Below, one piece after another: positions 1 to 5,325 of a stretch of DNA of 5,325 nt. Numbering within the stretch: the first letter of the stretch is position 1; each line of letters opens with the position of its first letter. The position numbers were made by a program, and so were the translations under genes. The notes below the pieces were generated by a model. It worked only from the letters and a program-made list of their open reading frames with translations, did not search any database and was not told the origin of the DNA. The stretch is from Acinetobacter sp. GTDB lineage: Bacteria; Pseudomonadota; Gammaproteobacteria; Pseudomonadales; Moraxellaceae. The DNA lies in contig JASLJB010000153.1 of NCBI GenBank assembly GCA_030152605.1, positions 1-5,325 on the forward strand. The letters are read 5' to 3'.

Positions 1-212
1 TTAAACTGCAACAAGATATCGAGCATGGTGTAGCTGTCTTTACCGCCAGACACGCAGACCATGACTTTGTCACCTTCTTCAATCATCTTGTAATCGCGTA
101 TCGCATGACCGACCTGACGTCGAATTTTTTTCAATAAGCGATAGTATGCTGAACTGGTTGGTAATTCTGGTTTGAAATTAAATCCTTGTTCAGACTCAAT
201 AGGCGAATACAT
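1..212 (-). CDS. ttcA: tRNA 2-thiocytidine(32) synthetase TtcA, N-terminal part, runs off the left edge
   Basis: TtcA is a cytoplasmic ATP-dependent, iron-sulfur-dependent enzyme that thiolates cytidine 32 of certain tRNAs. Seventy codons are visible. Reading begins MYSPIESEQGFNFKPELP, passes through a basic helix (YYRLLKKIRRQ) and reaches the ATP-pyrophosphatase PP-loop SGGKDS at residues 55-60, followed by YTMLDILLQF at the edge. The PP-loop plus this N-terminus fits Acinetobacter TtcA as I remember it. The Cys residues that bind the cluster lie beyond the window. The start at 212 was chosen because homologues begin with this MY-P-ES-type sequence. An in-frame ATG at 260 would add 16 residues and has the better Shine-Dalgarno-like site (AGGTG, 10 bases upstream), so the start is not settled. 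The TTA at bases 1-3 is out of frame and is not the stop. The gene is divergent from the transglycosylase gene. Confidence 0.92.
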   Translation of the reverse strand, partial: MYSPIESEQGFNFKPELPTSSAYYRLLKKIRRQVGHAIRDYKMIEEGDKVMVCVSGGKDSYTMLDILLQF

Positions 213-388
213 AGACGACGATAACCCAAAAAAAAAGCTGCCTAATTTTAGCCGATTCATTACTGCGACGCACCTAAAGAATTTTTTTATTTTTAGTGAA
301 TGTTTAGATAAGTCATATTTGTGTCTTGATTAACGACATATACTGTAAAAATTGTTTTTATTTTACCCATAACATCGACCCATCGTAC

Positions 389-433
389 TTTTCCACAGTT
401 TTCCACAGAAGCTGTGGATAAAATTGTGGATTC
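389..433. promoter_or_regulatory. Cluster of four DnaA-box-like 9-mers
   Basis: Two tandem 10-base copies of TTTTCCACAG lie at 389-398 and 399-408. Their first nine bases differ at one position from the DnaA box TTATCCACA. A perfect box lies in reverse orientation at 413-421 (TGTGGATAA), and a weaker reverse copy at 425-433 (TGTGGATTC, 7 of 9). The inner pair also forms a 7-bp inverted repeat, TCCACAG at 402-408 and CTGTGGA at 412-418, with a 3-base spacer. The cluster ends 8 bases before the -35 hexamer of the rightward promoter and is followed by a very AT-rich stretch. DnaA binding is inferred from sequence only; another regulator that recognises the inverted repeat is possible. Confidence 0.55.
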
Positions 434-441
434 TTGGGGTC

Positions 442-472
442 TTGACAAACTTTTCTATCGAGATTCTATACA
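442..472 (+). promoter_or_regulatory. Sigma70-like promoter for the transglycosylase gene
   Basis: A perfect -35 hexamer TTGACA lies at 442-447. Candidate -10 hexamers are TCTATA at 465-470 (17-base spacer, poor match) or TATACA at 467-472 (19-base spacer, better match). Transcription would start near 478 and give a leader of roughly 220 bases before the ATG at 697. The -35 is clear; the -10 and the start are inferred. Confidence 0.5.
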
Positions 473-540
473 TTCACATCAGATTGATCATTTTTTAACC
501 ACATATATTTAATTATATTTTTCAATGCTTTACACAAGTC

Positions 541-585
541 AAGCAACCCAATCGAAAAATAAATTAAATATTTTTTTGGTTGTTT
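541..585 (+). other. Imperfect hairpin in the transglycosylase leader
   Basis: AAGCAACC at 541-548 can pair with GGTTGTTT at 578-585 (8 pairs, one G-U). Inside it, AAAAATA at 555-561 pairs with TATTTTT at 569-575, across an interior loop. It would lie within the 5' untranslated part of the transcript from the promoter at 442-472. No GC-rich stem followed by a T-run is present, so it is not a typical terminator. It may affect mRNA stability or translation, or may be a chance result of AT-rich sequence. Confidence 0.3.
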
Positions 586-696
586 AGTCAGCAGATCGAC
601 TTGCTTTTTTCAGTACAAGTTGATAAAAACACGATATCAAATCGAGCTTGGCTGTGCGCGCGCTCAATCCTCCCTCGGCCAATATTAAATAATACA

Positions 697-1551
697 ATGA
701 ATCCTTTTTTTAAAATTTTAAACTTGACTTTATTGGGATATGCGAGCGTAAGTTTATCTAGCCTGACGCAAGCTGGAAATATCTATGTCTACCAAGAAAA
801 AAATGGCACGACCTTACTCACCAATCGACAAAGTTCAGATCAATCCTTAAAACGTATTAAAGTCACTTATTATCCTGAAAGTAATATCCATACTTATAAC
901 AATTGGGGACGCAATGAAGCTGCCGTTCCAGCCAGCTATAGTAAAAATAAAAACAGCTATGACCATATTATCCATCAAGCCGCTCAGAAGCATGGCGTGA
1001 CCGCAGGACTGATTAAAGCCGTCATGCATACCGAATCAGGTTTCAATGTCCATGCACGCTCTCCTGTGGGCGCACAAGGCCTAATGCAGCTGATGCCAGC
1101 CACAGCCAAACGCTTTAATGTCACTAATGTCTATGATCCCGAACAAAACATCTATGCCGGTGCTCAATATCTGAGCTGGTTACTCAAGCGTTTTAACGGT
1201 AATACCCAGTTGGCACTCGCAGGTTATAATGCCGGCGAAGGCAATGTGGCTAAATATGGTGGCATCCCGCCCTTTAAAGAAACTCAAGATTATGTACGTC
1301 GCGTGACCAGTCGCTTCAATAACCTTTATTCTCATGGCGTGGGTTTGAACAGCACCTCAACATCTTCCTTAAATAGCACTGAAAATCAATCCATTACGCA
1401 AACAACAGAGGCCACACTGGTGCAAGACATTGCGCCAAACAGCTATTCTGAACGTCCGATCGTGGCCACAGATGGCCATTATACCAATGCTCCTGCTCGC
1501 TCTTATGCCACCGCGCATGCCACGGCGTCTGCCAAAATCACTATTGATTAA
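697..1551 (+). CDS. Secreted SLT-domain lytic transglycosylase
   Basis: This 284-residue protein belongs to the soluble lytic transglycosylase (Slt/MltC-type, family 1) group. These cut the MurNAc-GlcNAc bond of peptidoglycan in the periplasm and leave 1,6-anhydro ends. Residues 1-26 look like a signal peptide: Lys at 6, a hydrophobic core, and probable cleavage after TQA. There is no lipobox. Residues 27-60 (IYVYQEKNG-TTLLTN) resemble the DUF4124-like segment often found before SLT domains. The SLT domain spans about 88-211, with the catalytic Glu113 in the HTESG motif, GLMQLMPATA at 128-137 and AGYNAGEGNV at 175-184. Residues 216-284 are a Ser/Thr/Ala-rich, probably disordered tail. The ATG at 697 was chosen because the signal peptide starts there. 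The frame is open back to a TTG at 580, but that would bury the signal sequence. No strong ribosome binding site precedes 697. Confidence 0.9.
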   Translation: MNPFFKILNLTLLGYASVSLSSLTQAGNIYVYQEKNGTTLLTNRQSSDQSLKRIKVTYYPESNIHTYNNWGRNEAAVPASYSKNKNSYDHIIHQAAQKHGVTAGLIKAVMHTESGFNVHARSPVGAQGLMQLMPATAKRFNVTNVYDPEQNIYAGAQYLSWLLKRFNGNTQLALAGYNAGEGNVAKYGGIPPFKETQDYVRRVTSRFNNLYSHGVGLNSTSTSSLNSTENQSITQTTEATLVQDIAPNSYSERPIVATDGHYTNAPARSYATAHATASAKITID

Positions 1552-1571
1552 TACCGTTTATTGCACCTTAT

Positions 1572-1595
1572 TTAATTACCAATTCTTGTAATTAA
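1572..1595. repeat. AT-rich inverted repeat after the transglycosylase gene
   Basis: TTAATTAC at 1572-1579 is the exact reverse complement of GTAATTAA at 1588-1595, with an 8-base spacer. The stem is AT-rich and no T-run follows, so it is a weak terminator candidate at best. It lies 20 bases after the transglycosylase stop and upstream of the likely htpX promoter, so an operator role is also possible. No proper terminator separates the two genes, and some readthrough into htpX is likely. Confidence 0.3.
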
Positions 1596-1608
1596 TTGAG
1601 AAGCTTTC

Positions 1609-1637
1609 TTGAAATTTGAATATTGCAACTGCATATT
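1609..1637 (+). promoter_or_regulatory. Candidate htpX promoter
   Basis: TTGAAA at 1609-1614 and CATATT at 1632-1637 are separated by 17 bases. They match the sigma70 consensus at 5 of 6 and 4 of 6 positions. A transcript would start near 1644 and give a leader of about 65 bases. In enterobacteria htpX answers to envelope stress through CpxR; no CpxR-like tandem site was recognised here. Confidence 0.4.
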
Positions 1638-1695
1638 GTGCTAAAGATTTATTTTTTAAACTTCATATTTTTGATTTAACATTTTTATTTTTGAT

Positions 1696-1702
1696 AAGAG
1701 GA
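1696..1702 (+). promoter_or_regulatory. Ribosome binding site of htpX
   Basis: AAGAGGA lies 8 bases before the ATG at 1711 and 11 bases before the second ATG at 1714. The spacing favours the first ATG, giving a protein that begins MMRIG. Confidence 0.75.
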
Positions 1703-1710
1703 TTTTCTCG

Positions 1711-2616
1711 ATGATGCGGATTGGTTTGTTTTTGCTGACCAACCTCGCGGTACTGGTTGTGGCTGGCATTATCCTATCGCTTTTAGGAGTTGGAAGTTAC
1801 CGTAGCGCTGGCGGATTGAATCTCAGTAACCTGATGGTGTTCTGTTTAGTCTTTGGTATGGCGGGCTCGATTGTTTCGCTATTTTTATCTAAATGGATGG
1901 CGCTCAAAACCACTGGGACTGAGCTCATCGATCCCAATGCACCGCGTAGTCAAGCAGAGGTCTGGCTTTTACAAGAAGTCGCTCAGCTTTCTCAACGTGC
2001 GGGGATTCAAATGCCAGACGTGGGGATATTCCCCTCTTACCAATCTAATGCTTTTGCAACAGGTTGGAATAAAAACGCAGCTTTAGTTTCGGTTTCAACT
2101 GGCTTGTTGGAACGTATGAACAAAGATGAGTTACGCGCAGTATTGGCTCATGAAATTGGTCACGTGGCCAATGGCGATATGGTGACCCTGTCGTTGATTC
2201 AAGGTGTCGTCAACGCCTTTGTGATGTTCTTTGCGCGTGTGGTCGGTGACTTTATCGATCGCAACGTATTTGGACGTGAAGATGGCGAAGCACCTGGTTT
2301 AGCATTTATGGGAATTACCATTGTGCTTGATATTGTATTTGGAATATTAGCCTCATCTATCGTGATGTGGTTCTCACGCTATCGTGAATATCGCGCAGAT
2401 GAAGCGGGAGCACGTTTGGCCGGTAAACAAGCCATGATCAGTGCATTATTGCGTTTACAGTCCGAATCAGAACTCCCAGATCAAATGCCGAAAGAAATGA
2501 AAGCTTTTGCAATTACGGAAGGTAAATCAGAGGGCTTTAGTCTTGCTTCTTTGTTTCAAACCCACCCGAGCATTGAGCAACGTGTCGAAGCTTTACAACG
2601 CTTAAATCTAAACTAA
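1711..2616 (+). CDS. htpX: Membrane zinc metalloprotease HtpX
   Basis: HtpX is an M48-family protease of the inner membrane that, with FtsH, degrades misfolded membrane proteins during envelope stress. The 301-residue length is typical of the family. Hydrophobic segments lie at about 4-26 and 38-60 before the catalytic domain, and at about 160-180 and 197-220 within it. The zinc motif HEIGH is at 147-151: His147 and His151 bind zinc and Glu148 is catalytic. The third ligand is probably Glu226 in the RE-YRAD element (Glu226 and Asp230 of the ExxxD pattern). The HPS element near 285-287 is also typical of M48 proteins. All key residues are present, so the protein should be active. A good ribosome binding site fixes the start, and a strong terminator 35 bases after the stop ends the unit. 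The sequence matches Acinetobacter HtpX as I remember it. Confidence 0.97.
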   Translation: MMRIGLFLLTNLAVLVVAGIILSLLGVGSYRSAGGLNLSNLMVFCLVFGMAGSIVSLFLSKWMALKTTGTELIDPNAPRSQAEVWLLQEVAQLSQRAGIQMPDVGIFPSYQSNAFATGWNKNAALVSVSTGLLERMNKDELRAVLAHEIGHVANGDMVTLSLIQGVVNAFVMFFARVVGDFIDRNVFGREDGEAPGLAFMGITIVLDIVFGILASSIVMWFSRYREYRADEAGARLAGKQAMISALLRLQSESELPDQMPKEMKAFAITEGKSEGFSLASLFQTHPSIEQRVEALQRLNLN

Positions 2617-2650
2617 TCCATGTTGATTGGATTCAGTAGACTTTAAAACC

Positions 2651-2685
2651 AAATACCCCCTCATTGATTGAGGGGGTATTTTTTT
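2651..2685 (+). terminator. Strong intrinsic terminator of htpX
   Basis: AAATACCCCCTC at 2651-2662 pairs perfectly with GAGGGGGTATTT at 2670-2681, around a 7-base loop that can close by one more A-T pair. A run of seven T spans 2679-2685. On the opposite strand the stem is followed by TATTTGGTTTT, so it may also stop transcripts arriving from the DUF4112 gene. It sits between converging genes. Confidence 0.92.
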
Positions 2686-2756
2686 GCAGCGCACATATGT
2701 ATGAGACTCAGTATCAGACGCTGTATCTGTATTAGGCTGTATCAGGGTCATTTGAC

Positions 2757-3341
2757 TCACACAATGTTAAGCCCCTGCCCCCAAATCCACAGTGCTTTTA
2801 CACCAAACCACATCGCCACCCCGATCAGGATCAGCACAATCGCACCGAGTAAATCAGGTATACGCAGCCACAGCCAAGCGATGATCGGATTGCGCCAAAA
2901 CGCCGACTCTTGTTGTTTACGTTCCAGTTGTTCATGTAGAAAAGGGTGAACCACATGATCATCGCTATGAATTTTATATTCGAGCCGAATATGATCATGC
3001 ACCACAGCCAAGGCTTTGCGACTCGGGCGAATAAAAATATCAAACACGGTACCCACCACAGGAACGATACCCACCACTGCATCGAGGAGCGCCAAACGCA
3101 GCACCGCATTCAGCTTGGACTGTGGCACGCCAATTTGACGTGCTTTCACCACAGCATAGCAAGTGAGGACAAAACCGGCAGCATCACCCACGATCGGGAT
3201 GGTACTCAAGGCCGCATCTGCACCTACCCCTTGCCGAGTAAACGGAATCCGTACCATCGAATCCATCATATTGGCAAACTTGGCCAATTCACGTTCATGC
3301 CGAATCACTTCGGCTTGGCTTAATTTTTTTTGTTGTGACAT
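2757..3341 (-). CDS. DUF4112 family membrane protein of unknown function
   Basis: This 194-residue protein fits the DUF4112 family, whose function is unknown. The core spans about residues 17-120 and begins ELAKFANMMDSMVRIP. It carries the two related hydrophobic hairpins typical of the family: STIPIVGDAAGF at 46-57 and GIVPVVGTVFDIF at 91-103, the latter followed by a basic RPSRK. A linker rich in His, Glu and Gln (about 121-148) leads to a clear C-terminal membrane segment at about 162-185. There is no signal peptide. The ATG at 3341 is the only sensible start, although the preceding AACAAGAT is a weak ribosome binding site. The gene starts 25 bases after the mgtE stop with no terminator between, so the two are probably cotranscribed. 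This suggests, but does not show, a role linked to magnesium or envelope ions. Confidence 0.88.
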   Translation of the reverse strand: MSQQKKLSQAEVIRHERELAKFANMMDSMVRIPFTRQGVGADAALSTIPIVGDAAGFVLTCYAVVKARQIGVPQSKLNAVLRLALLDAVVGIVPVVGTVFDIFIRPSRKALAVVHDHIRLEYKIHSDDHVVHPFLHEQLERKQQESAFWRNPIIAWLWLRIPDLLGAIVLILIGVAMWFGVKALWIWGQGLNIV

Positions 3342-3366
3342 ATCTTGTTATTCAACCGTTCAGTGG

Positions 3367-4713
3367 TTAAGTGGGAAGCACTAAAATTTGTGACGCAATA
3401 AAGAGATAGACCAAAACACCCGTCGCATCACAAATTGAGGTCACCAACGGTGCAGATGCACTCGCAGGGTCTAACCCGAATCGATTCAATATAAACGGCA
3501 AACTCATACCAATCAAACAACCCATCATCACGATGCCGAGCATACTCAAGGCCAAGACCAAGGAAACCAATTCATCGCCACGATAGTAACCCAATAAGGA
3601 CACGGCGATGGCCATGGTTCCGCCGAGACAGACTGCAACCAGTGCTTCGCGACCGAGTAAGTAGAACCAGTCTTTAAAATGCACATCTCCGGTGGCCAAG
3701 GCACGTACCATCAGTGTGGCAGACTGTGATCCGGCATTACCGCCACTGCCGACCAACAAGGGCAAAAAGAACACCAACACAATATTGGCTGCGATGATAT
3801 CTTCAAAGTGCGCGATCCCGATCCCAGATAACAAACTTCCAAAGACCAGAAATACCAACCAGAATACCCGCTTGCGGTACAAGACCATGATCGGCGCCGA
3901 TTTAAGACTGATTTTTGAATCCGCTGCGACCGCACCCGATTTGAGAAAGTCTTCAGTCGCTTCATCACTTGCCACGTCCATCGCATCATCATGCGTGACG
4001 ATCCCAACCATTTCCCCTGTTTCTGACACGATCGGCAAAGCCAACAGGTCATAACGGGCAATGGTTTTTGCAACATCTTGTTGGTCACTGTTCACATCGG
4101 CCGAAATCACATCTTTGGTCATAATGTTTTCGATGTGTTCGTGTTCATGCGCCAAGATCAACTCTTTAAGCGAGACCACACCGAGCAACTTACGTGACTC
4201 ATCCAAAACATAGGCGATATAAATGGTTTCGGTATCAGGTGCTTCTTGACGCAAGGTACGAATCGCATCATTCACCGTCATATACGGTTTAAGCGTGGCG
4301 TACTCAGAGCTCATGATCGCCCCCGCTGTACCTTCTAAATAGGCAGCGAGTTGGCGTATATCTTCGCGTTCAGCTTGCGCCAGTGCAGGCAATAACGCAT
4401 TTTGTTGTTGTTGATCTAAGTGTTTAAATAAGTCGACGCGTTTATCCGACGGCATTTCACCGATAATTTCGGCCAAGGTCGCGCGCGGTAAGACTTCTGC
4501 AAAACGCGCTTGCTGTTCAGCGCTGAGATAGGAGAAAACATAGGCGCGTTCCGGCAACTGTAATAATAAAATTTTGCCGTTTTCGAGTGGGAGTTGCGTC
4601 AATACATCCGCCAAATCTGGCGCCTGAAAAGTTTCTACGGCTTCTAAGGCACGTTGAATATGACGGTTTTCAAGTGAATCATTAAGTAAGAATATAAAGT
4701 TGTTATAGCGCAT
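3367..4713 (-). CDS. mgtE: MgtE-type magnesium transporter
   Basis: MgtE is a homodimeric, Mg2+-gated channel of the inner membrane that takes up Mg2+. The 448 residues match the usual length. In order there is a helical N domain (about 10-125), two CBS domains (about 134-190 and 198-250), a plug helix (about 252-275) and five membrane segments from about 282 to the end. Pore signatures are visible: LPLLVGSGGNAGSQSATL at 317-334, and DPASASAPLVTSICDATGV at 415-433. In the latter, Asp429 matches the pore aspartate known from the Thermus protein. Acidic residues of the N and CBS domains, such as Asp90 and Asp94, are suited to Mg2+ sensing. The ATG at 4713 was chosen because AGGG lies 7 bases upstream. 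An in-frame GTG at 4746 would add 11 residues with no support. The downstream neighbour is the DUF4112 gene. Confidence 0.95.
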   Translation of the reverse strand: MRYNNFIFLLNDSLENRHIQRALEAVETFQAPDLADVLTQLPLENGKILLLQLPERAYVFSYLSAEQQARFAEVLPRATLAEIIGEMPSDKRVDLFKHLDQQQQNALLPALAQAEREDIRQLAAYLEGTAGAIMSSEYATLKPYMTVNDAIRTLRQEAPDTETIYIAYVLDESRKLLGVVSLKELILAHEHEHIENIMTKDVISADVNSDQQDVAKTIARYDLLALPIVSETGEMVGIVTHDDAMDVASDEATEDFLKSGAVAADSKISLKSAPIMVLYRKRVFWLVFLVFGSLLSGIGIAHFEDIIAANIVLVFFLPLLVGSGGNAGSQSATLMVRALATGDVHFKDWFYLLGREALVAVCLGGTMAIAVSLLGYYRGDELVSLVLALSMLGIVMMGCLIGMSLPFILNRFGLDPASASAPLVTSICDATGVLVYLFIASQILVLPT

Positions 4714-4720
4714 GCTGACA

Positions 4721-4724
4721 CCCT
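4721..4724 (-). promoter_or_regulatory. Ribosome binding site that decides the mgtE start
   Basis: On the minus strand AGGG (within TCAGGGTG) lies 7 bases before the ATG at 4713. The upstream GTG at 4746 has no comparable site, so this supports the shorter protein. Confidence 0.55.
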
Positions 4725-4825
4725 GATACCGATTCCACGCCGGCACCGAATGCAGTGACAGTAGTGGAATTTAGCCTGCTCTGACGACACCGCTCGCGCG
4801 TTTACGCCATTTAAAAAAAGTTGGA

Positions 4826-4850
4826 ATAGTTTTAGCTAAATTACAACTAT
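4826..4850. repeat. Inverted repeat upstream of mgtE
   Basis: ATAGTT at 4826-4831 and AACTAT at 4845-4850 are perfect inverted arms. Between them TTAGCTAA at 4832-4839 is itself palindromic. The element lies 113 bases before the mgtE ATG in the region that should hold its promoter. No convincing -35/-10 pair was found there on the minus strand. It could be an operator or chance AT-rich symmetry. Confidence 0.25.
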
Positions 4851-4934
4851 GACTGTCCATTACGGATATTACATCTCAATTAAACCGTTTATACGGCGGG
4901 CATATACTACAAAAAAAACGCAAATTTCTCAAGA

Positions 4935-4959
4935 GCAAGCCAATCCCCGATTGGCTTGC
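4935..4959 (-). terminator. Hairpin, probable terminator of the RND efflux gene
   Basis: GCAAGCCAATC at 4935-4945 pairs perfectly with GATTGGCTTGC at 4949-4959 around a 3-base loop. It starts 42 bases after the stop codon of the efflux permease, reading leftward. The T-run on the minus strand (eight T, 4918-4911) is displaced by about 16 bases from the stem. The T-run on the plus side (five T, 4969-4973) is also displaced. This makes the efficiency uncertain, but the perfect GC-containing stem between two same-direction genes fits a terminator. Nothing else clear was found in the 288-base gap between the genes. Confidence 0.6.
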
Positions 4960-5001
4960 ATGTTAGTGTTTTTGTAACTCTAATTAAGTTGTTTTCAACT
5001 A

Positions 5002-5325
5002 TTATTGCGATTTTGCTTTCAGCGGAAAGATCGCTCGGATGGCCACATACATGAACGGAATAAACACCAATACCAACACCGTACCAAACACGACGCCGCC
5101 AAATACACTGACGCCAATTTCTTGACGGCTTGCAGCACCGGCACCAGAGGCAAAAACTAGAGGTACGATTCCCGCACCAAAAGCCAGTGAGGTCATCAAA
5201 ATCGGGCGTAGACGCAGTGCTGCACCTTTAAATGCTGCAGCAGCGATCGAGGCACCTTTCTCCTGAGCGAGCGCCGCAAATTCCACGATCAGTATCGCAT
5301 TTTTACATGACAGTCCGATGGTGGT
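5002..5325 (-). CDS. RND-family (HAE1) multidrug efflux permease, C-terminal end, runs off the right edge
   Basis: The last 107 residues of an AcrB-like inner-membrane proton-drug antiporter are visible. Such permeases work in a tripartite complex with a periplasmic adaptor and an outer-membrane channel. The visible part opens with TTIGLSCKNAILIVEFA, holding the conserved Lys that corresponds to AcrB Lys940. RLRPILMTSLAF follows, whose Thr corresponds to AcrB Thr978; both belong to the proton relay. A glycine-rich turn (SGAGAASRQEIG) and the last membrane helix (VFGGVVFGTVLVLVFIPFMYV) follow, ending with a short basic tail. The Cys before the Lys, where Ala or Val is usual, is a small oddity. 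The subfamily (AdeB, AdeJ or another) cannot be named from this part. The apparent start near 5286 is an internal GTG; the gene continues past 5325. Confidence 0.93.
   Translation of the reverse strand, partial: TTIGLSCKNAILIVEFAALAQEKGASIAAAAFKGAALRLRPILMTSLAFGAGIVPLVFASGAGAASRQEIGVSVFGGVVFGTVLVLVFIPFMYVAIRAIFPLKAKSQ

Larger units (their letters stand above)
213..696. other. AT-rich divergent intergenic region between ttcA and the transglycosylase gene
   Basis: This stretch of about 480 bases separates two divergent genes and encodes no recognisable protein. Bases 213-260 could be a short N-terminal extension of ttcA. Bases 261-388 are AT-rich and should hold the ttcA promoter, but no convincing -35/-10 pair was found on the minus strand. 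Bases 389-433 carry the DnaA-box-like cluster and 442-472 a rightward promoter. Bases 480-580 are extremely AT-rich and end in an imperfect hairpin. Bases 580-696 are open in the transglycosylase frame from a TTG, but look like leader rather than protein. Confidence 0.7.

Noticed and set aside
1..3. TTA at the left edge read as the ttcA stop codon
   Set aside because: It is out of frame with the reading frame that contains the PP-loop; the gene continues past the window.
389..580. Chromosomal replication origin
   Set aside because: DnaA-like boxes and AT-rich DNA are present, but no dnaA, dnaN, rpmH or gidA gene is nearby, and only one box is perfect. Four boxes alone do not make an origin.
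580..696. N-terminal extension of the transglycosylase from a TTG at 580
   Set aside because: It would place 39 unrelated residues before a clear signal peptide that starts at the ATG at 697, and no ribosome binding site precedes the TTG.
1853..2086. Open frame inside htpX in another frame
   Set aside because: It lies wholly inside the conserved htpX gene and has no start signal of its own or domain.
2946..3323. Open frame of 125 codons on the plus strand opposite the DUF4112 gene
   Set aside because: It is antisense to a clear family member, rich in His, Met and Thr in a shadow-like pattern, and has no recognisable domain.
3692..4054. Open frame on the plus strand opposite mgtE
   Set aside because: It is the complement of the conserved CBS and membrane regions of MgtE and has no independent support.
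4714..4746. GTG start of mgtE at 4746
   Set aside because: The ATG at 4713 has an AGGG site at good spacing and gives the usual family length; the extra 11 residues have no family support.

Overview
The window looks like chromosomal DNA from a gammaproteobacterium of the genus Acinetobacter. The HtpX protein, the TtcA N-terminus and the moderately AT-rich composition with very AT-rich intergenic stretches all fit from memory of that genus; the species cannot be fixed without a search. No phage, insertion sequence, CRISPR array, tRNA or rRNA was seen. The content is mostly conserved housekeeping and envelope genes.

Layout. On the minus strand at the left edge lies the 5' part of ttcA (tRNA 2-thiocytidine synthesis). 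A gene-free stretch of about 480 bases follows. It holds a tight cluster of four DnaA-box-like 9-mers (one perfect), a sigma70-like promoter pointing right, and an AT-rich leader with an imperfect hairpin. Two plus-strand genes come next: a secreted SLT-type lytic transglycosylase (697-1551) and the membrane zinc protease HtpX (1711-2616). HtpX has its own good ribosome binding site and a strong intrinsic terminator. The right half is on the minus strand. An MgtE-type magnesium transporter gene (3367-4713) is followed after 25 bases by a small DUF4112 membrane protein gene (2757-3341), probably as one operon. A 288-base intergenic region with a perfect 11-bp hairpin separates these from the 3' end of an RND efflux permease gene that runs off the right edge.

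How the genes fit together. Most of the window concerns the cell envelope: peptidoglycan cleavage, membrane protein quality control, Mg2+ uptake and drug efflux. The genes form at least four transcription units, so apart from mgtE-DUF4112 there is no evidence of a dedicated pathway. The htpX terminator sits between converging genes.

I do not see a convincing new multi-gene system. The least explained signals are the DnaA-box cluster beside the transglycosylase promoter, the long structured leader of that gene, and the mgtE-DUF4112 pairing.
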